From Leptobrachium leishanense (taxonomy: Eukaryota; Chordata; Amphibia; Anura; Megophryidae), in the NCBI GenBank assembly GCA_009667805.1, contig CM019063.1:349888442-349952441 (forward strand): DNA of 64,000 bases, written 5' to 3'. The position numbers were made by a program, and so were the translations under genes. Below are positions 44,279 to 55,230 of this stretch, one piece after another (the stretch's first letter is position 1; every line of letters starts with the position of its first letter). The notes under the pieces are model-generated. The model did not search any database. It was given only the letters and a program-made list of their open reading frames with translations, and had not been told where the DNA came from.

Positions 44279-46470
44279 ATCCACGAGCGGGGGGCCATAT
44301 CCACGAGCGGGGGGCCATATCCACGAGCGGGGGGCCATATCCACGAGCGGGGGGCCATATCCACGAGCGGGGGGGCGATATCCACGAGCTGGGGCAGTAT
44401 CCACGAGCTGGGGCAGTATCCACGTGCTGGGGCAGTATCCACGAGCTGGGGCAGTATCCACGAGCTGGGGCAGTATCCACGTGCTTGGGCAGTATCCACG
44501 AGCTGGGGCAGTATCCACGTGCTGGGGCAGTATCCACGAGCTGGGGCAGTATCCACGTGCTGGGGCAGTATCCACGTGCTGGGGCAGTATCCATCCACGT
44601 GCTGGGGCAGTATCCACGTGCTGTAGCAGTATCAATCCACGTGCCTGGGCAATATCCATGTGCTGGGCAGTATCCACGTGCTGGGGCAGTATCCACGAGC
44701 TGGGGCAATATCCACGTGCTGGGGCAGTATCCACGAGCTGGGGCAATATCCACGTGCTGGGGCAGTATCCACGTGCTGGGGCAGTATCCACGTGCTGGGG
44801 CAATATCCACGTGCTGGGGCAATATCCACGTGCTGGGTCAATATCCACGTGCTGGGGCAGTATCCACGTGCTTGGGCAGTATCCACGAGCTGGGGCAGTA
44901 TCCACGTGCTGGGGCAGTATCCACGTGCTGGGGCAGTATCCATCCACGTGCTGGGGCAGTATCCACGTGCTGGGGCAGTATCCACGTGCTGGGGCAGTAT
45001 CAATCCACGTGCTGGGGCAATATCCACGTGCTGGGCAGTATCCACGTGCTGGGGCAGTATCCACGAGCTGGGGCAGTATCCACGTGCTGGGGCAGTATCC
45101 ACGTGCTGGGGCAGTATCCACGTGCTGGGGCAATATCCACGTGCTGGGGCAATATCCACGTGCTGGGTCAATATCCACGTGCTGGGGCAGTATCCACGTG
45201 CTGGGGCAATATCCAGGAGCTGGGGCAGTATCCACGAGCTGGGGCAATATCCACGTGCTGGGGCAGTATCCATCCACGTGCTGGGGCAATATCCACGTGC
45301 TGGGCAGTATCCACGAGCTGGGGCAGTATCCACGAGCTGGGGCAATATCCATGTGCTGGGGCAATATCCACGTGCTAGGGCAGTATCCACGAGCTGGGGC
45401 AGTATCCACGTGCTGCGGCAATATCCACGTGCTGGGGCAATATCCACGTGCTGGGGCAATATCCACGTGCTGGGGCAGTATCCACGTGCTGGGGCAGTAT
45501 CCACGTTCTGGGGCAGTATCCACGTGCTGGGGCAGTATCCACGTGCTGGGGCAATATCCACGAGCTGGGGCAATATCCACTTGCTGGGGCAATATCCACG
45601 TGCTGGGGCAGTATCCACGTGCTGGGGCAATATCCACGTGCTGGGGCAGTATCCACGAGCTGGGGCAGTATCCACGTGCTGGGGCAGTATCCACGTGCTG
45701 GGGCAGTATCCATCCACGTGCTGGGGCAGTATCCACGTGCTGGGGCAGTATCCACGTGCTGGGGCAGTATCAATCCACGTGCTGGGGCAATATCCATGTG
45801 CTGGGCAGTATCCACGTGCTGGGGCAGTATCCACGAGCTGGGGCAATATCCACGTGCTGGGGCAGTATCCACGTGCTGGGGCAGTATCCACGTGCTGGGG
45901 CAGTATCCACGTGCTGGGGCAATATCCACGTGCTGGGTCAATATCCACGTGCTGGGGCAGTATCCACGTGCTGGGGCAATATCCAGGAGCTGGGGCAGTA
46001 TCCACGAGCTGGGGCAATATCCACGTGCTGGGGCAGTATCCATCCACGTGCTGGGGCAATATCCACGTGCTAGGGCAGTATCCACGAGCTGGGGCAGTAT
46101 CCACGAGCTGGGGCAATATCCACGTGCTGGGGCAATATCCACGTGCTAGGGCAGTATCCACGAGCTGGGGCAGTATCCACGTGCTGGGGCAATATCCACG
46201 TGCTGGGGCAATATCCACGTGCTGGGGCAATATCCACGTGCTGCGGCAATATCCACGTGCTGGGGCAGTATCCACGTGCTGGGGCAGTATCCACGTTCTG
46301 GGGCAGTATCCACGTGCTGGGGCAGTATCCACGTGCTGGGGCAATATCCACGAGCTGGGGCAATATCCACGTGCTGGGGCAATATCCACGTGCTGGGGCA
46401 GTATCCACGTGCTGGGGCAATATCCACGAGCTGGGGCAGTATCCACGAGCTGGGGCAGTATACATGAGCA
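44275..46470 (+). repeat. 19-bp minisatellite with CACGTG, about 2.2 kb
   Basis: Unit TATCCACGTGCTGGGGCAG with variants (GAGCTG for GTGCTG, AATATCC for AGTATCC, occasional 18- and 23-bp units). Most units contain CACGTG. A higher-order period is visible: the rare variants TATCAATCC (44999, 45769), GGGTCAATATCC (45164, 45934) and CCAGGAGC (45212, 45982) recur 770 bp apart. The long open frames here in several phases are repeat artefacts. Confidence 0.95.
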
Positions 46471-46492
46471 GGGGCAGTATATCCACAATAGA

Positions 46493-46507
46493 CTGCCCTC
46501 TGGGCAG
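46493..46507 (+). terminator. Helitron 3' hairpin
   Basis: CTGCCC-TCT-GGGCAG just before the terminal CTAG at 46517-46520; such hairpins mark the end of rolling-circle transposition. Confidence 0.85.
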
Positions 46508-46520
46508 GCTTTACAACTAG

Positions 46521-47015
46521 TCATAAATAAACAAATAACCTATTTAAGTTCTGATTCTGGCTGCTGAAATCCACGCTAACTAAGAGATTTCGAGTATTGC
46601 TATTTGCTTTAAGCTCGGTTATATATAAGAAATTGCAAGTTGCGGTCATCAGGAAACGACAGGGAATTGTGGGATCTGTAGTCACTGTCTGAGTCTAGGA
46701 TAGTGCAGCTGCTAAGCCCTGTGTCTCCTGTTGCGACACGCATAGTGTCCATGAGGACTGGTGGCAGCGTTACTAATAGAATAAGAAAGTGAGCTCTGGG
46801 ATTGTGAGAGACGTAGTTAGTACGCGCTTCAGGAGAAGACTTGTACTGCGTTGCAATCCTAGGATCAGTATATCGCGTTCTACATGCCTGTTGTGAGAGA
46901 AAGTGTGGCCGGGACGGGTAGAGAAGCGCACGTGATTATCTCGGTCTAGGATAGACAGATAGTGAGCGGCTTAACCCGGCATCTTTGCGCAGCAGCGCGT
47001 GTAGTGGTCGTGACA
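46521..47015 (+). repeat. Gmr1-like 5' LTR, second part
   Basis: Resumes at TCATAAATAAACAAATAACC, matching 54065 onward, and ends GGTCGTGACA. Followed by ACTGGTGGCAAGCGGTGGG, where the primer-binding site should lie; the primer tRNA is not assigned. Confidence 0.93.
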
Positions 47016-48342
47016 ACTGGTGGCAAGCGGTGGGATATCAGGTTAGTATTTGGATCTGTGAAGCAACATAGAACCAGATACTAAAGAAATTGGTTTTCCA
47101 ATTTCCAGAGCATAACTCAGTGCATTTATTAGAATTTACACAATACACAGCAGTTCCCTTCCCCTTCTTTGTTTTTCTTTTTGTCACGGAATGGCTCAAC
47201 ACCCTCAGCCAGGGGCAGTTCACCGTGACAGTTATGGCCATGGACACTTAGGTGCTGTGGCACCCGCAGAGTTTTAAGTTCTTTTAATAGATGTGATTTG
47301 TGTGTGGCGTAATAAAAATGTCCCCGTGTGTTGTGCAATGTAATTCCCTTTGTCTGCCTTGCCCGTCGCCATTTTCCCAGGGCCTCGTGGATCCGGTCAG
47401 AATGATCGGATCGGGAAATGGCCGATTCGGACCATCCGGTCGAATCGCAAAATGGTCGATTCGGACCATCCGGTCCAAATCGGCAACTCCCCGATTCGTA
47501 ACCACCAATGCGGATCGGGGCCCGGGTGCCTCCTGCCAGCGAGGGCCAATGGGTCATGTATGGGCGGGCAGGGATTCCCATTGTATTCATAATTGTGTAA
47601 AGTTTATAAATGTCTGAGATGTGAATAATAAATTCAGATTTACCAGTGCATCCAGCCTCGCCTGATGACTTTATTTCTCCGCCGCATTATACTGTCTGAG
47701 CACCCCACGAGGTCTCAGGGTGCGGTGTCCAGCTTACGTTCCGAGCAGTTCGAGGTGAGATCCGAACCGAACCGAGCGCCCTGTGCCTGCATTTCGCATC
47801 AGGACAGGGGCGCAGCGTATGACCGCCGGTTCTAAGGACATTCGACCAGGATCCGAACCGAAGGCGCGGACCGCGGACCACGCTTCGGTATACCCCATGA
47901 GGAGCGATCCGATCCGAGGAATCACCCGATCCTGAATATCCGAATATTCGACGGGTCCGAATATTCAACAGATCCGAAAAGTCCAACAGATCCGAAAAGT
48001 CCTCCGTTGAAAGATCCGAATATTTGTCCGCGGCAGATCCGATCCCTGAATTCGGCCGGCCGCTCCGCAGACGTCCCCACACCCACCAGGTCAGTGAACC
48101 AGCTGCTCGAGACGCTGAGCACCGTGGTGCTCAGTGGTCGGGCTGGTTCGGCACAGGGGTCCCCTCCACCGCCCGCATAGCCCTTTCCTAGGGTCACTCC
48201 AGGCCGCATGAGACGCCGAGTGCGCGTCACTCGGTAGTCGGGCCAGCGGTAAGCGCCGGGGGCACGCAGATAGAGCACACCCGCAGGCGGACAACATTCC
48301 ATTCCGTCATACTTTTCTATCGTTTATTTGGCTGGAGTGAGA
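47016..48342 (+). other. Leader between 5' LTR and gag
   Basis: About 1.3 kb without a supported frame. Contains repeated GATCCGAA motifs (47900-48040) and a 49-bp segment bounded by TGTCACGG and CCGTGACA (47182-47230), reminiscent of LTR ends. Unusually long for a leader; part may be an insertion. Confidence 0.55.
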
Positions 48343-50093
48343 ATGTCGCAACAACCATCGAAAAAGACCTTGGAACAATTATGTCGAGACAAAAATATTT
48401 CGACGAAGGATAAAAAGAAAGAGGAACTTTTGCAAGCTCTCGAGGATTATGAGGCGAGGCAAGCAGTTCAGGACGCAGCAGAGCAGGGTACCACGCTTGA
48501 CCCAGCCGAAGGAAGTGCAAGTCCAGTGGAAAGGACAGTGTCAAGTGCTTCGCCCAAGGGTGATACTGGCCTGGATGTTTACTTGCAGACTGTTTTAAAA
48601 CATGTGGACTCTGCGGACTCTTAGATGCGGCTTCAGCTCATCCTGCAGTACCAAGAGCAAGAGGAGCGCAGAGCTGAGGCTGAACGCGAAACTGCGGAGC
48701 GCACAGCTGAACGCGAAGCTGCGGAGCGCCGAGCTGAGGCTGAACACGAAGCTGCGGAGCGCAGAGCGCTGCGGAATATGCTGGTGCTTTATAAATAAAG
48801 AATAATAATAAGAGCTGAGCAAGAGGCGGCAGCGCGCCAAGCAGACCGAGAAGCTGCGGAGCGCAGGGCTGTGGGTGAGCGAGAAGCGGCGGAGCGCCAA
48901 GCCGAACGGCACATCAGCTCGCTCTGGCACAGGCAAGCAGAACGCAATTATCTCCTGCCCCTGCGGGCGCTGCAGAGCTCTCTACGCCCAGACCTCGTGC
49001 CGAGAACTTTCCCACCCTGGACAAAGATGGGGACCTGGATGTGTTCCTGCGAAGTTTTGAAAAGATTTGTCAACAGTACCAGCTGCCCAAGGAGCAATGG
49101 GCCAGATACCTCACTCCTGGACTAAAAGGTCCAGCGCTTGAAGCCTTTGCAGAATTACCAGCTGAGAGCGACCAGGACTATGAGGCGATTAAAGCCGCGC
49201 TGCAGAGACGGTATAACCTCACGCCAGAGGTATATCGCAAAAAGTTCAGGTCCTTGCAGAAGCGGGCCGCGGAGAGCTACTCTGCAGTCGTGGGCGACCT
49301 GACCACCCTATTTCGACAATGGGTCAGGGGGCTGAAGATTGACACCTTGGATGCCCTGGAAGACCTGTTAATCAAAGAGCAGTTCGTGCAGCTGTGCTCA
49401 CCTGAGATCCAGGAATGGCTTCTGTATTGCAAACCCGAGACGGCCCTGGAAGCTGGTGAGCTGGCCGATTTCCATGCGGCCAACAGAGCGTCCGTGGACC
49501 GGAGCAGAGGTTTCCCCAAAGGATCGTCTGGATGGAAGCCTAACTCCAACCGACCCCCTGACACCAAGCCGGCGGTGCCCCCCTCTGTGCCAGTCTATGC
49601 TGGGGATGGGAGAAGTGAAAGCCGCCGGTGCATTATCTGCAACAGCGGGAGCCACCTCAGGTCAGCGTGCCCCGAGAGGAAAAGACCGGCACCCACATCT
49701 GGAGGGGGGCGCCCCTCCGGGTCACCCTGCGTCTTGTTCGTGACCAGCTCGGAGGGCAGTGCCAACGTAAATATGCAGACTGTGACTGTTGGATCCAAGG
49801 TAACTTTCGGGTTAAGAGATACAGGGGCTGAGATGACTTTGGTGCGCCCCGAATTGGTCAGCCCTGCAGACTTTATTCCTGGCAGGACTATAGCCGTAAA
49901 GGGTTTTGGTGGGGTACGTCCTGCGGTGCCAATGGCACGTGTTTACCTGGACTGGGGAGCGGGGAGAGGTCTGAGGGAGGTGGGGGTGTCCGAAAACATT
50001 CCTACAAATGTATTACTCGGTACTAATTTGGGTAAATTGTTGTCGCAATATGTGCCGGAAAATGATGTCGGGGGTACCCAATCCCCCTCGTAG
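48343..50093 (+). pseudogene. Gmr1-like Gag and protease, broken, with SCAN-like region
   Basis: ATG 48343 (MSQQPSKKTLEQLCRDKN). In-frame TAG at 48622-48624. Next an alanine/glutamate/arginine-rich coiled-coil run (EAAERRAEAE), split by a 44-bp L2 tail insertion that adds a stop near 48796. A frameshift near 48990-49020 leads into 49041-50093. The latter holds a capsid-like domain (FLRSFEKICQQYQLP) and at about 49215-49480 a stretch resembling a SCAN domain (YRKKFRSLQKRAAESY, LFRQWVRG, LEDLLIKEQFVQLC, EIQEWLLYCKPETALEAGEL). A CCHC knuckle CIICNSGSHLRSAC (about 49632-49673) and an aspartic protease DTGAEMTLV (about 49819-49845) follow. The SCAN domain is published as derived from a Gmr1-like gag, which fits. 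Confidence 0.9.
48767..48810 (+). mobile_element. 44-bp L2 LINE tail inserted in gag
   Basis: CGCTGCGGAATATGCTGGTG..AATAAAGAATAATAATA, almost the same as the last bases of the L2 at 30468-30510, flanked by AGAG duplications (48763-48766, 48811-48814). Insertion plus duplication is 48 bp, so the reading frame is kept, but TAA codons are introduced. Confidence 0.85.
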
Positions 50094-50447
50094 CCCTACA
50101 GTGGAGAGGGCTCTGTGTGAGAGTACACAACAGGACCCCTGGTTGGATGGACGTGAGATGGTGGTGAATCAGTCTGCGCCCAAGTCAGGTGTGTATCGCG
50201 GAGTTGTGTGACAGTGAGGGGAGACGGTGTGACTGGGAGGACGGGCGGGGGGTGAGTGAATGCCAGCCTGTACCCGTACCATCCACCCCCTGGGTTCCGT
50301 GGGTGAGGGGGCCACCATTGCCGTAGTTACCCGCCAGCAGTCTGCCCGGAATCAGGGCTTGGAGCCACTGGCCGATCCGGTGGGGCTGCTGGCCGACAGG
50401 CATGCTGAGGGGGGGCCGAAGCCCCTTTCGGCCTAACCCAGTCCCCA

Positions 50448-53291
50448 GTGGTGGCGCAGGAGGCTGTCTTTGAGTCTGAGGCTGATGCTGAGATCGGTGC
50501 TGACTCTGAGGCCGAGGTGCAGAGTCCCGAGTTTCAGGAGGCCCAGCAGACAGACCCCACGCTCGAGAAACTGAGGGAGCGGGCTAGGCGACCCCTCACT
50601 GGCCTGGATAAGGAACGAGTCTACTGGGATAAAGAGAGGTTATATCAAGAGACTCTACCGGGGGATGGGCAAGGTCCCTGGGTGATGGAGAGGCAACTTG
50701 TGGTGCCCCAGAGGTATAGGGACCAGTTGCTGAAGGTGGCCCACGCTATTCCCATGGCTGGGCATTTAGGGGTGCATCGGACGAAGTCTCGCCTGGCGCA
50801 TCACTTCTACTGGCCTGGGATGGGCACCGAGGTAGCCAACTACTGTCGCTCGTGCCCCGAGTGTCAGAAGTTTGGGAAGCCAGGGGAGGTGGGTAAGGCC
50901 CCTTTAATACCCCTCCCCATAGTGAGCGAACCCTTTGGGAGGGTGGCCGTAGATATTGTGGGGCACTTAGCTATTCCCAGTAGCTCAGGGAAGCATTTTA
51001 TCCTGACCGTGGTGGACTATGCCACCCGGTACCCGGAGGCTGTGGCACTCTCATCCATCAGGGCTGACAAGGTGGCCGATGCGTTGTTGGGCATATTCTC
51101 ACGCGTGGGGTTTCCCAGAGAGATGCTGACCGACCAGGGCCCCCAGTTCACCTCTGATCTGATGCAGAGCCTATGTCAAAAGGTACAAGTCGAGCACTTG
51201 GTGACCAGTGCCTACCACCCGCAGACCAATGGCTTGTGCGAACGGTTCAACGGGACCCTGAAACAAATGCTGCGGACGTTTGTGGAGTCACAGGGTAGAG
51301 ACTGGGAGTGATACCTACCCCATCTCCTCTTTGCCTACCGGGAGGTACCACAGGAATCCACGGGCTTCTCCCCATTTGAGTTACTCTATGGGCGGAGAGT
51401 GCGAAGCCCCCTCGCACTGATGCGGGAGGGTTGGGAGGGAAAACTGGGGTCCCCCAAGACATCGGTAGTAGAGTATGTGTTGAAGTTCAGAGAGAGAATG
51501 CAAGCCATAATGGGAGAGGTGTATGACAATCTGAAAGCTGCCCAGTCCAAACAGAAGCAGTGGTATGACAGAGGTGCCCGGGAGAGAGTGTTTGAGGTGG
51601 GCCAGAAGGTGCTTGTGCTGATTCCCATGAGGCAGAACAAACTGCAGGCGGCCTGGGAGGGCCCGTTTACTATACTCCAGAGGATGAATGACGTGAACTA
51701 TGTGGTGGCACTGGATGAGAGGGGAAAGCGTAACAAGGTTTATCACATTAATATGATCAAGGCCTACTATGAAAGGGACCCCGCGGTCCTAACCGTGTGC
51801 AGTCTGCCTGGGGATGAGCCAGAAACTGACCCCCTCCTCGATCTGTTGGCTGCAGCCAGGGCTCCAGACGACTTAGACGCTGCCCAGATCAATGCGGACT
51901 TAAGCAAGAGTCAGAGGGGGCAGCTATCTCGCGCACTGGCCCCTTACCGCAGCATCTTCACGGGAAAACCGGGCCGAACCTCTCTGGTGACCCACCACGT
52001 GGATACGGGAGACCACCATCCCCTCCGACAGGCTGCATACAGGGTGTCTCTGGAGGTGAAGGCGGACATTAGAAGGGAGATAGCGGAAATGCTAACGCTA
52101 GGCGTGATCCGCAAATCGCACAGCCCCTGGGCCTTCCCCGTGGTACTGGTCCCCAATAAGGATAAGACCACCCGATTCTGTGTGGACTACCGGCGGTTGA
52201 ATCCAGTAACTGCATTCAACGCGTATCCTATGCCCCGCATTGATGCATTACTTGACCAACTAGCTGGGGCCAAGTTCCTCAGCATTATGGATCTGAGCCG
52301 GGGCTACTGGCAGATCCCAATGACTCCGGAAGCTCAAGAGCGGTCTGCCTTTATCACCCCCTTTGGGTTGAATGAGTTCCAAGTCATGCCCTTTGGGATG
52401 AAAAATGCTCCTGCCACCTTCCAGCGGCTAGTTAATCACCTCCTAGAGGGGCAGGAGGGGCATGCGGTGGCCTATCTGGATGATATTGCGGTGTTCAGTG
52501 ACAGCTGGGAGCAGCACCTGGGTCACCTGACCAGGGTCCTGGACCGCATATCAGCAGCTGGGCTAACCATCAGACCTGACAAGTGCCAGCTGGGCATGGC
52601 AGAGGTACACTACCTGGGACATAGGGTGGGAGGGGGGACCCTACGCCCCAAGCCCACTAAAGTAGAAGCCATAGCGGCCTGGCCAGTCCCCACTACAAAA
52701 AAGCAGGTGATGTCTTTTCTGGGTACAGCCGGCTATTATCGAAAGTTTGTGCCCCATTATAGCACGCTAGCAAAGCCCCTGTCAGACCTAACAAAAAAGG
52801 CTCTTCCCCGTGTGGTGGAATGGACCCCTGCATGTGGAACAGCCTTTGATAGTTTAAAGCAAGCCCGCATGGCCTCCCCAGTCCTGCAGGCCCCAGACTT
52901 CAACCGATGGTTCGTAGTCCAAACGGATGCTTCCAACTATGTCCTGGGAGCCATATTAAGCCAGGTGGATGGGAAGGGCAAGGAACACCCCGTGGTATAC
53001 CTCAGTCGAAAGATGTTGACCCGGGAAGTGGCCTATGCCACTGTAGAGAAAGAGTGTCTGGCGATTGTCTGGGCCCTACAGAAACTACAGCCCTACCTAT
53101 ATGGGCGACAGTTCACAGTGATAACTGACCATAATCCCCTACGCTGGCTACATACGGTGGCTAGAATGAATGGGAAGCTCCTCCGGTGGAGCCTTTCTCT
53201 CCAGCAATATGAATTCTCCATACAGCATAAGAAGGGCAGCATGCATGGTAATGCAGATGGGCTCTCCCGGCAAGGGGAAGACATGTGTTAA
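50448..53291 (+). pseudogene. Gmr1-like Pol: integrase, then RT and RNase H; one in-frame stop
   Basis: Frame 50448-53291 broken only by TGA at 51309-51311 (between GRDWE and YLPHLLFAYRE). Order: a linker with QQTDPTLEKLRERA; integrase HHCC finger (HAIPMAGHLGVHR, CRSCPEC); D, D, E at codons 50952, 51132 and 51240 (VDIVGHL, TDQGPQF, CERFNG); the integrase C-terminal domain (VGQKVLVLIP, YHINMIKAYY); then RT (FCVDYRRLN, MPFGMKNAPATFQ, catalytic YLDDIAVFS at about 52474-52500) and RNase H (VQTDASNYVLGAIL, ITDHNPLRWL). Integrase before RT is the Gmr1 diagnostic. The link from the protease (50094-50447) contains stops in every frame. Apart from these, catalytic residues are retained. Confidence 0.94.
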
Positions 53292-53347
53292 GACGCACGT
53301 GAGAGGCATGGTAGCCTCCCTTTCTGCGTCTCCCTTTGGATGGGAGA

Positions 53348-54559
53348 TGTGGCAGATTAGATCTGTATTTCTATCTATATAAGGGTCTGCCTGTATATAT
53401 GTGTCTTTCTGCCTGTTTATACATATCTCCTCCATATAGAGTTATATTCATATTTGTGTCTGGCCATTTGGTAAGTGTATCCCTGTGTTCACAACTGAAA
53501 TGTAATTAACATGGTTAGTTTTCTCCCCTGGGGGGAGGATATAACACGTAGCTGTAAAAAGGGAATTTCTTTTGTACACTGACATAGTAAATCACACCTT
53601 GGAAGCCAGCCCAGCACCAAGATGCAAACCAAGATTTGGACACAATCTTCAAAGACAGGAAGCACATCCTTGATCTCTAAGGGGGGTCTGGAGGGAAGAG
53701 GGACGCCTTTGGGCAATTAAAGATTAATTGACATGCACTGTAGCAAAAGGCACTCTGGGAAATGTAGTCCAGGACACTGGGCCATTTGGGGGTGGGCTGG
53801 AAAGATCAGGAAGTGTATAAATTCTGAAAACTGGCCATGTGCTAGGGCTGATCACTTGGGGTACCTTCTAAAGAGGACTGATCAGTCCATGTTCCTACCT
53901 CCAGGCTCCAGGAGACCACTGATGCTAGCTTAATGAATAGCTCTTCGTAAGTAAGGCTCTATGGTTCACCCTTTTTTCTTTCATTTGCTGTGTAGTGTGT
54001 AATTAATTGATTTATTCTAGTTATAATTTTTTCTGTAACAACAAAGCACTGTGATGTTTTTATATCATAAAGAAACAAATAACCTATTTAAGTTCTGATT
54101 CTGGCTGATGAAATCCACGCTAACTAAGAGATTGGGAGTATTGCTATTTGCTTTAAGCTTGGTTATATATAAGAAATTGCGAGTTGCGGTCGTCAGGAAA
54201 CGGCAGGGAATTGTGGGATCTGTAGTCACTGTCCGAGTCTAGGATAGTGCGGCTGCTAAGCCCTGCGTCTCCTGTTGCGACACGCGTAGTGTCCATGAGG
54301 ACTGGTGGCAGCGTTACTAATAGAATAAGAAAGTGAGCTCTGGGATTGTGAGAGACGTAGTTAGTATGCACTTCAGGAGAAGACTTGTACTGCGTTGCAA
54401 TCCTGGGATCAGTATATCGCGCTCTACGTGCCTGTTGTGAGAGAAAGTGTGGCCGGGACGGGTAGAGAAGCGCGCGTGATTATCTGGGTCTAGGATAGAT
54501 AGATAGTGAGCGGCTTAACCCGGCGTCTTTGCACAGCAGCGCGCATAGTGGTCGTGACA
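53348..54559 (+). repeat. Gmr1-like 3' LTR, uninterrupted
   Basis: TGTGGCAGATTAG to GTCGTGACA, 1212 bp, after the purine tract at 53338-53347. Serves as the empty-site reference for the Helitron insertion. Confidence 0.95.
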
Positions 54560-54606
54560 CACCCCAATCCAGGAGCCCAACCATATACAGCTAATACATA
54601 CATACA

Positions 54607-54630
54607 CATATATATATATATATATATATA
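54607..54630. repeat. (TA)n microsatellite at PLE A boundary
   Basis: About 24 bp of TA just left of the PLE terminus GACCAAAGAC. Confidence 0.9.
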
Positions 54631-54734
54631 GACCAAAGACAAAAAGGACGCACACCAGGACTTCAATAAAAATAAAGATAAAAAGTAATGTTTAATCAAT
54701 AATGCATTAAAAAGATGCCCAAATGTATCGAAAC

Positions 54735-54776
54735 CGATGTTTCGGCCCTCACAGGGGCCTTTATCAAGGTAGTGGG
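54735..54776 (-). ncRNA. Degenerate hammerhead motif, PLE A left arm
   Basis: Minus strand reads CTTGATAAAGGCCCCTGTGA then GGGCCGAAACATC: TGATAA for TGATGA and AUC for GUC, so probably inactive. The mirror copy in the right arm (62157-62197) has AAAACGTC instead. Confidence 0.5.
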
Positions 54777-55230
54777 CACAAGGTAAATGCCAGGTATAAA
54801 TAGATTGTGTGTGAAACATTAACAAATCACTTACCCAGCTTGTAGCGTGCCACCTGGCAGGACGCCCGATCCCCAAAGGGCGTGGCGTCCAGCTGTCGGC
54901 GGGTACGCGTGATGATGACGTCAATAAACAGCGACTGCAGCGTCTCTGTCGGAGGGTAACCGGGGAGACGCGTCTGCGCCGAAATCTAAAAACAGCACAA
55001 TGGAGGAGGACATTGTGTATATGAATATGAGCACTGCGGAGCATATAGGAAAACAACTCGGCAAAAAACGATCGTACTGGAACACTTTTGAGCAGTGTTG
55101 AGCATAAATGGCCAGAAAAATATCCACAAGCATGTTCGGCCGTGGTTGGACCTGCGCCAAAAATAAACTATATACAAAAGAGATCGACAGTGTAAGGCAA
55201 AATAACAAAACAAAACACATGGATCTGAAA

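Larger units (their letters stand above)
42151..46520 (+). mobile_element. Non-autonomous Helitron inside the LTR
   Basis: 5' end TCTATACTATAAAAGGATAA, 3' end ACAACTAG followed by T. A hairpin CTGCCC-TCT-GGGCAG (46493-46507) lies about 10 bases before CTAG. The uninterrupted 3' LTR reads TTTTTATATCATAAAG, so insertion was exactly between A and T with no duplication, the Helitron rule. No Rep/helicase frame. The 4370-bp body is GC-rich 215-bp repeats, two palindromes and a 19-bp minisatellite. Confidence 0.93.
41442..54559 (+). mobile_element. Gmr1-like Ty3/gypsy retrotransposon, complete with both LTRs
   Basis: 5' LTR 41442-42150 plus 46521-47015 (split by a Helitron), leader, gag, pol, purine tract GGATGGGAGA, 3' LTR 53348-54559. 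The 5-bp duplication CACCC flanks it at 41437-41441 and 54560-54564. Without the Helitron it is about 8.75 kb. Domain order is gag, protease, integrase, RT, RNase H: integrase precedes RT, as in the Gmr1 group and unlike typical gypsy elements. The two LTRs differ at scattered positions only, so insertion is fairly recent. Confidence 0.95.

Noticed and set aside
44275..46470. CRISPR-like array
   Set aside because: Units are contiguous with no unique spacers, and the setting is a vertebrate transposon.
44271..46567. Open frames of 550-635 codons on both strands
   Set aside because: They are translations of a stop-free 19-bp minisatellite in several phases; no domain, no start context, no non-repeat sequence.
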